Source: Paucimonas lemoignei (GTDB lineage: Bacteria; Pseudomonadota; Gammaproteobacteria; Pseudomonadales; Pseudomonadaceae). Taken from it: 64,000 bases of DNA. Positions 59,849 to 64,000 of this stretch are shown here, piece by piece (the stretch's first letter is position 1; each line of letters opens with the position of its first letter). Under the pieces are notes generated by a model, which worked only from the letters and a program-made list of their open reading frames with translations, did not search any database and had not been told where the DNA came from. The stretch lies in contig LS483371.1 in the NCBI GenBank assembly GCA_900475325.1, forward strand, positions 2,108,001 through 2,172,000, written 5' to 3'. The position numbers and the translations under genes were made by a program.

Positions 59849-61996
59849 ATGATTTACGAAGGTAAAGCCATCACGGTTAAGGCTCTTGAAAGTGGCATCG
59901 TCGAATTGAATTTCGATCTCAAGGGTGAGTCCGTCAACAAGTTCAACCGTCTCACCCTCAACGACCTGCGTCAGGCCGTGGATTCCATCAAGGCTGATGG
60001 TTCGATCAAGGGTGTGATCGTCACCAGCGGCAAAGACGTGTTTATCGTCGGCGCCGACATCACCGAGTTCGTCGACAACTTCAAGTTGCCTGAAGCAGAG
60101 CTGCTTGCCGGCAATCTGGAAGCCAACCGTATCTTCAGCGATTTCGAAGACCTTGGCGTACCGACCGTAGTGGCCATCAACGGTATCGCGCTGGGTGGCG
60201 GCCTGGAAATGTGCCTGGCTGCGGATTACCGCGTCATGTCCAGCAGCGCCAAGATCGGCCTGCCTGAAGTCAAACTAGGCCTCTACCCCGGCTTTGGTGG
60301 CACCGTTCGGCTGCCGCGTATCGTCGGTGCTGATAACGCCATCGAGTGGATTGCATCCGGTAAGGAAAACCGCGCCGAAGACGCCCTGAAAGTCGGCGCA
60401 GTCGATGCCGTGGTCGCGCCGGAAAAGCTTCAGGAAGCCGCTCTGGACCTGATCAAGCGCGCCATCTCTGGCGAGTTCGATTACAAAGCCAAGCGTCAGC
60501 CGAAGCTGGAAAAACTCAAGCTCAACGCTATCGAACAAATGATGGCCTTCGAAACCGCGAAAGGGTTCGTAGCCGGTCAGGCAGGGCCGAACTATCCAGC
60601 TCCGGTCGAAGCGATCAAGACCATTCAGAAAGCGGCCAACTTCGGTCGTGACAAGGCGCTTGAAATTGAAGCCGCCGGTTTCGTCAAAATGGCCAAGACC
60701 TCTGCAGCGCAGAGTCTGATCGGCCTGTTCCTGAATGATCAGGAGCTGAAAAAGAAAGCCAAGGTCTACGACGAAGTCGCCAGAGACGTGAAGCAGGCTG
60801 CGGTACTCGGCGCTGGCATCATGGGTGGCGGTATTGCCTATCAGTCGGCTGTCAAAGGCACGCCGATCCTGATGAAGGACATTCGTGAAGACGCCATTCA
60901 ACTGGGCCTGAACGAAGCGTCCAAGCTGCTGGGCAACCGCGTCGAAAAAGGCCGTTTGACCGCGCCGAAGATGGCTGAAGCGCTCAATGCGATTCGCCCG
61001 ACGCTGTCCTACGGCGATTTCGGCAACGTTGACCTGGTGGTCGAGGCTGTCGTCGAGAATCCGAAAGTGAAGCAGGCCGTGCTGGCTGAAGTCGAAGCTC
61101 AGGTGGGCGAAGACACGATTCTGGCTTCCAACACCTCGACCATTTCCATCAGCCTGTTGGCCAATGCCCTCAAGCGTCCGGAAAACTTCGTCGGCATGCA
61201 CTTCTTCAACCCGGTGCACATGATGCCGCTGGTGGAAGTCATTCGTGGCGAGAAGTCCAGCGAGCTGGCGATTGCGACCACCGTGGCCTACGCCAAGAAA
61301 ATGGGCAAGAACCCGATTGTGGTCAATGACTGCCCGGGCTTTTTGGTCAATCGCGTGCTGTTCCCGTATTTCGGCGGTTTCGCCAAGCTGGTCAGCGCCG
61401 GTGTGGATTTCGTGCGCATCGACAAAGTCATGGAAAAGTTTGGCTGGCCAATGGGCCCGGCGTACCTGATGGACGTGGTCGGTATCGACACCGGCCACCA
61501 TGGTCGTGACGTCATGGCCGAAGGCTTCCCGGATCGCATGAAGGACGACCGTCGTTCGGCTATCGATGTTCTCTACGACGCCAACCGTCTTGGCCAGAAA
61601 AATGGCAAAGGCTTCTACGCCTACGAGACCGACAAGAAGGGCAAGCCGAAGAAGGTCACTGACTCGGCCGTGCTTGAAATCCTCAAGCCAGTCATCTACG
61701 AACAGCGCGAAGTGTCCGACGAAGACATCATCAACTGGATGATGATCCCGCTGTGCCTGGAGACCGTGCGTTGCCTGGAAGACGGCATCGTCGAGACCGC
61801 CGCCGAAGCCGATATGGGCTTGATCTACGGCATCGGTTTCCCTCCGTTCCGCGGTGGTGCGTTGCGCTACATCGACTCCGTTGGTGTCGCTGAATTCGTT
61901 GCCCTGGCCGATCAATATGCTGATTTGGGCGCTCTGTACCACCCGACCGCGAAGCTGCGTGAGATGGCCAAAAACGGCCAGAGCTTTTTCGGTTGA
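59849..61996 (+). CDS. fadB: Fatty acid oxidation complex alpha subunit FadB
   Basis: Multifunctional beta-oxidation enzyme of 715 residues (the family length) with enoyl-CoA hydratase/isomerase and L-3-hydroxyacyl-CoA dehydrogenase activities. The hydratase domain (1-190) has catalytic glutamates at Glu120 ([13 protein letters not shown]) and Glu140 ([17 protein letters not shown]). The NAD-binding loop [14 protein letters not shown] is at about 319-332, and the dehydrogenase catalytic stretch [18 protein letters not shown] follows. ATG 59849 has a GGAG ribosome site. It works as an alpha2-beta2 complex with FadA, encoded 34 bases downstream. Confidence 0.98.
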   Translation: MIYEGKAITVKALESGIVELNFDLKGESVNKFNRLTLNDLRQAVDSIKADGSIKGVIVTSGKDVFIVGADITEFVDNFKLPEAELLAGNLEANRIFSDFEDLGVPTVVAINGIALGGGLEMCLAADYRVMSSSAKIGLPEVKLGLYPGFGGTVRLPRIVGADNAIEWIASGKENRAEDALKVGAVDAVVAPEKLQEAALDLIKRAISGEFDYKAKRQPKLEKLKLNAIEQMMAFETAKGFVAGQAGPNYPAPVEAIKTIQKAANFGRDKALEIEAAGFVKMAKTSAAQSLIGLFLNDQELKKKAKVYDEVARDVKQAAVLGAGIMGGGIAYQSAVKGTPILMKDIREDAIQLGLNEASKLLGNRVEKGRLTAPKMAEALNAIRPTLSYGDFGNVDLVVEAVVENPKVKQAVLAEVEAQVGEDTILASNTSTISISLLANALKRPENFVGMHFFNPVHMMPLVEVIRGEKSSELAIATTVAYAKKMGKNPIVVNDCPGFLVNRVLFPYFGGFAKLVSAGVDFVRIDKVMEKFGWPMGPAYLMDVVGIDTGHHGRDVMAEGFPDRMKDDRRSAIDVLYDANRLGQKNGKGFYAYETDKKGKPKKVTDSAVLEILKPVIYEQREVSDEDIINWMMIPLCLETVRCLEDGIVETAAEADMGLIYGIGFPPFRGGALRYIDSVGVAEFVALADQYADLGALYHPTAKLREMAKNGQSFFG

Positions 61997-62009
61997 GAGC
62001 TTCGGTTAA

Positions 62010-63206
<1,197 letters not shown>

Positions 63207-63222
63207 TTCGTTGGGCTGATAC

Positions 63223-63248
63223 AAGCCGGGGCCAGGTGCCCCGGCTTT
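63223..63248 (+). terminator. Rho-independent terminator after fadA
   Basis: AAGCCGGGGC-CAGGT-GCCCCGGCTTTT: an 8-base GC stem plus A/T pairs, followed by a T-rich tail, 16 bases after the fadA stop. It closes the fadBA operon. Confidence 0.9.
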
Positions 63249-63308
63249 TGCATTTTTGCAAAAACCTTTTTAAAAAATGTTTCCACTGTTTCCTGCGAGG
63301 ACAGCAAC

Positions 63309-63545
63309 ATGAATTTACAGCCAGGGCTCTACCGCCATTACAAAGGCCCCGAGTACCGCGTATTCAGTGTTGCCAGGCACTCCGAGACCGAGGAAGAAGT
63401 GGTGTTCTATCAGGCGCTGTATGGCGACTATGGCCTGTGGGTCAGGCCGCTGAGCATGTTTCTGGAGTCCGTCGAGGTTGACGGCGAGCAGGTGCCGCGC
63501 TTTGCTTTGGTTCAGGCTGAACCGAGCCTCTTTTCCAGGCCGTGA
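63309..63545 (+). CDS. DUF1653 family small protein
   Basis: Protein of 78 residues, essentially one DUF1653 domain: LQPGLYRHYKGPEYRVFSVARHSETEEEVVFYQALYGDYGLWVRPLSMF. It is a compact beta-rich soluble protein of unknown function. A GAGGA ribosome site lies eight bases before the ATG. It sits between fadA and topA, a position I recall as conserved in Pseudomonas. Confidence 0.88.
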   Translation: MNLQPGLYRHYKGPEYRVFSVARHSETEEEVVFYQALYGDYGLWVRPLSMFLESVEVDGEQVPRFALVQAEPSLFSRP

Positions 63546-63659
63546 GACGAGTTCGAGCATAAAACCGTGCTTGACCTCATCTTGCAGCCACTATATATAG
63601 CGGGGCCCTGACAGGTTCCAACCGTCTTTCATTTTCAGTATTCAGGAATTTTCTGATCC

Positions 63660-64000
63660 ATGGGCAAATCGCTGGTCATCGTGGAATCCCCGGCTAAGGC
63701 CAAGACCATCAACAAGTATTTGGGCAACCAGTACGTGGTGAAGTCGAGTATCGGCCATATCCGAGACCTGCCCACCAGCGGTTCGGCTAGTGCCAACAAA
63801 GAACCCGTCAAACGCGGCAAGGCTGCGGTAGGCGAGGGTCCGGTGCTTACGCCGAAAGAAAAGGCGAAGAAGCAGCTGGTGGCGCGCATGGGTGTCGACC
63901 CGGATCACGGCTGGAAAGCCAAATACGAAATCCTTCCCGGCAAGGAGAAGGTGATCGAAGAGCTGCGCCGGCTCGCCAAGGATGCTGACACCATCTATCT
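63660..64000 (+). CDS. topA: DNA topoisomerase I, 3' end cut by window
   Basis: Type IA topoisomerase that relaxes negative supercoils. Only the first 113 residues are present. They form the start of the TOPRIM domain with the signature [21 protein letters not shown] (catalytic Glu9), then [14 protein letters not shown] and [30 protein letters not shown]. The family-typical insert with Lys/Ala residues between these blocks is as expected in Pseudomonas. The gene continues beyond base 64000. Confidence 0.97.
   Translation, partial: MGKSLVIVESPAKAKTINKYLGNQYVVKSSIGHIRDLPTSGSASANKEPVKRGKAAVGEGPVLTPKEKAKKQLVARMGVDPDHGWKAKYEILPGKEKVIEELRRLAKDADTIY

Noticed and set aside
60275..61942. 555-residue minus-strand open frame opposite fadB
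   Set aside because: Antisense shadow of a highly conserved gene, rich in His/Asp/Val as such shadows are.

Overview
The window looks like a piece of a fluorescent-group Pseudomonas chromosome. The evidence is the run uup, universal stress gene, fadB, fadA, DUF1653 gene and topA; a Psl-type exopolysaccharide operon; the hmgR/hmgA/fahA homogentisate block; a glcDEFG operon; and many REP/REPIN-like palindromes (at least four sequence families) between genes. By eye the DNA is GC-rich, which produces very long antisense open frames that are not genes. No rRNA, tRNA, CRISPR array, IS element or prophage was seen. Both ends cut a gene: a HigB-type toxin on the left and topA on the right.

Layout. 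1-731: HigB/HigA-type toxin-antitoxin pair. 841-1743: Ku, for end joining. 1849-6183: a small unknown protein, an aldo/keto reductase with a Tat-like leader and a second in-frame start, an MFS transporter, and PssA. 6319-8629: a TonB-dependent siderophore receptor with a weak Fur-like site. 8877-13126 (minus): glcDEFG, glycolate oxidase. 13289-18809: the tyrosine/homogentisate pathway (maiA, hppD, hmgR, hmgA, fahA). The same TTACG-N5-CGTAA palindrome precedes both maiA and hmgA. 18753-19420: a tandem triplication of the whole fahA/D-aminoacylase intergenic region. 19405-23076 (minus): permease, RpiR regulator and D-aminoacylase. 23431-27068: a GlxA-type regulator divergent from an InhA-like isonitrile hydratase, then a TetR regulator divergent from a metallo-beta-lactamase-fold hydrolase. 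27199-28984: a DUF4260 membrane protein and a LysR regulator, bracketed by an intact and an internally deleted copy of one tiny gene.

29184-34643 is the clearest accessory island: a DUF4123 adaptor, a 1134-residue VasX-like putative type VI secretion effector, and a two-helix membrane protein resembling DUF6708 immunity proteins, all with overlapping ends and with no vgrG or structural T6SS gene in the window. 34715-49055 (minus) is an eleven-gene Psl-like operon in the order A-B-D-E-F-G-H-I-J-acetyltransferase-K. It lacks pslC, has a hexapeptide acetyltransferase, and its PslE has lost the P-loop lysine. 49505-53031: a YegS-type lipid kinase, an unknown protein, cheV behind a good FliA-type promoter, and a MOSC protein.

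53032-53940 has no gene. It holds two facing copies of a structured repeat whose outer stems differ completely in sequence yet each pairs perfectly. 53941-64000 is conserved core: slt, uup, a universal stress gene, a small membrane protein, a probable minus-strand small RNA ending at a strong terminator near 59296, fadBA, a DUF1653 gene and the start of topA.
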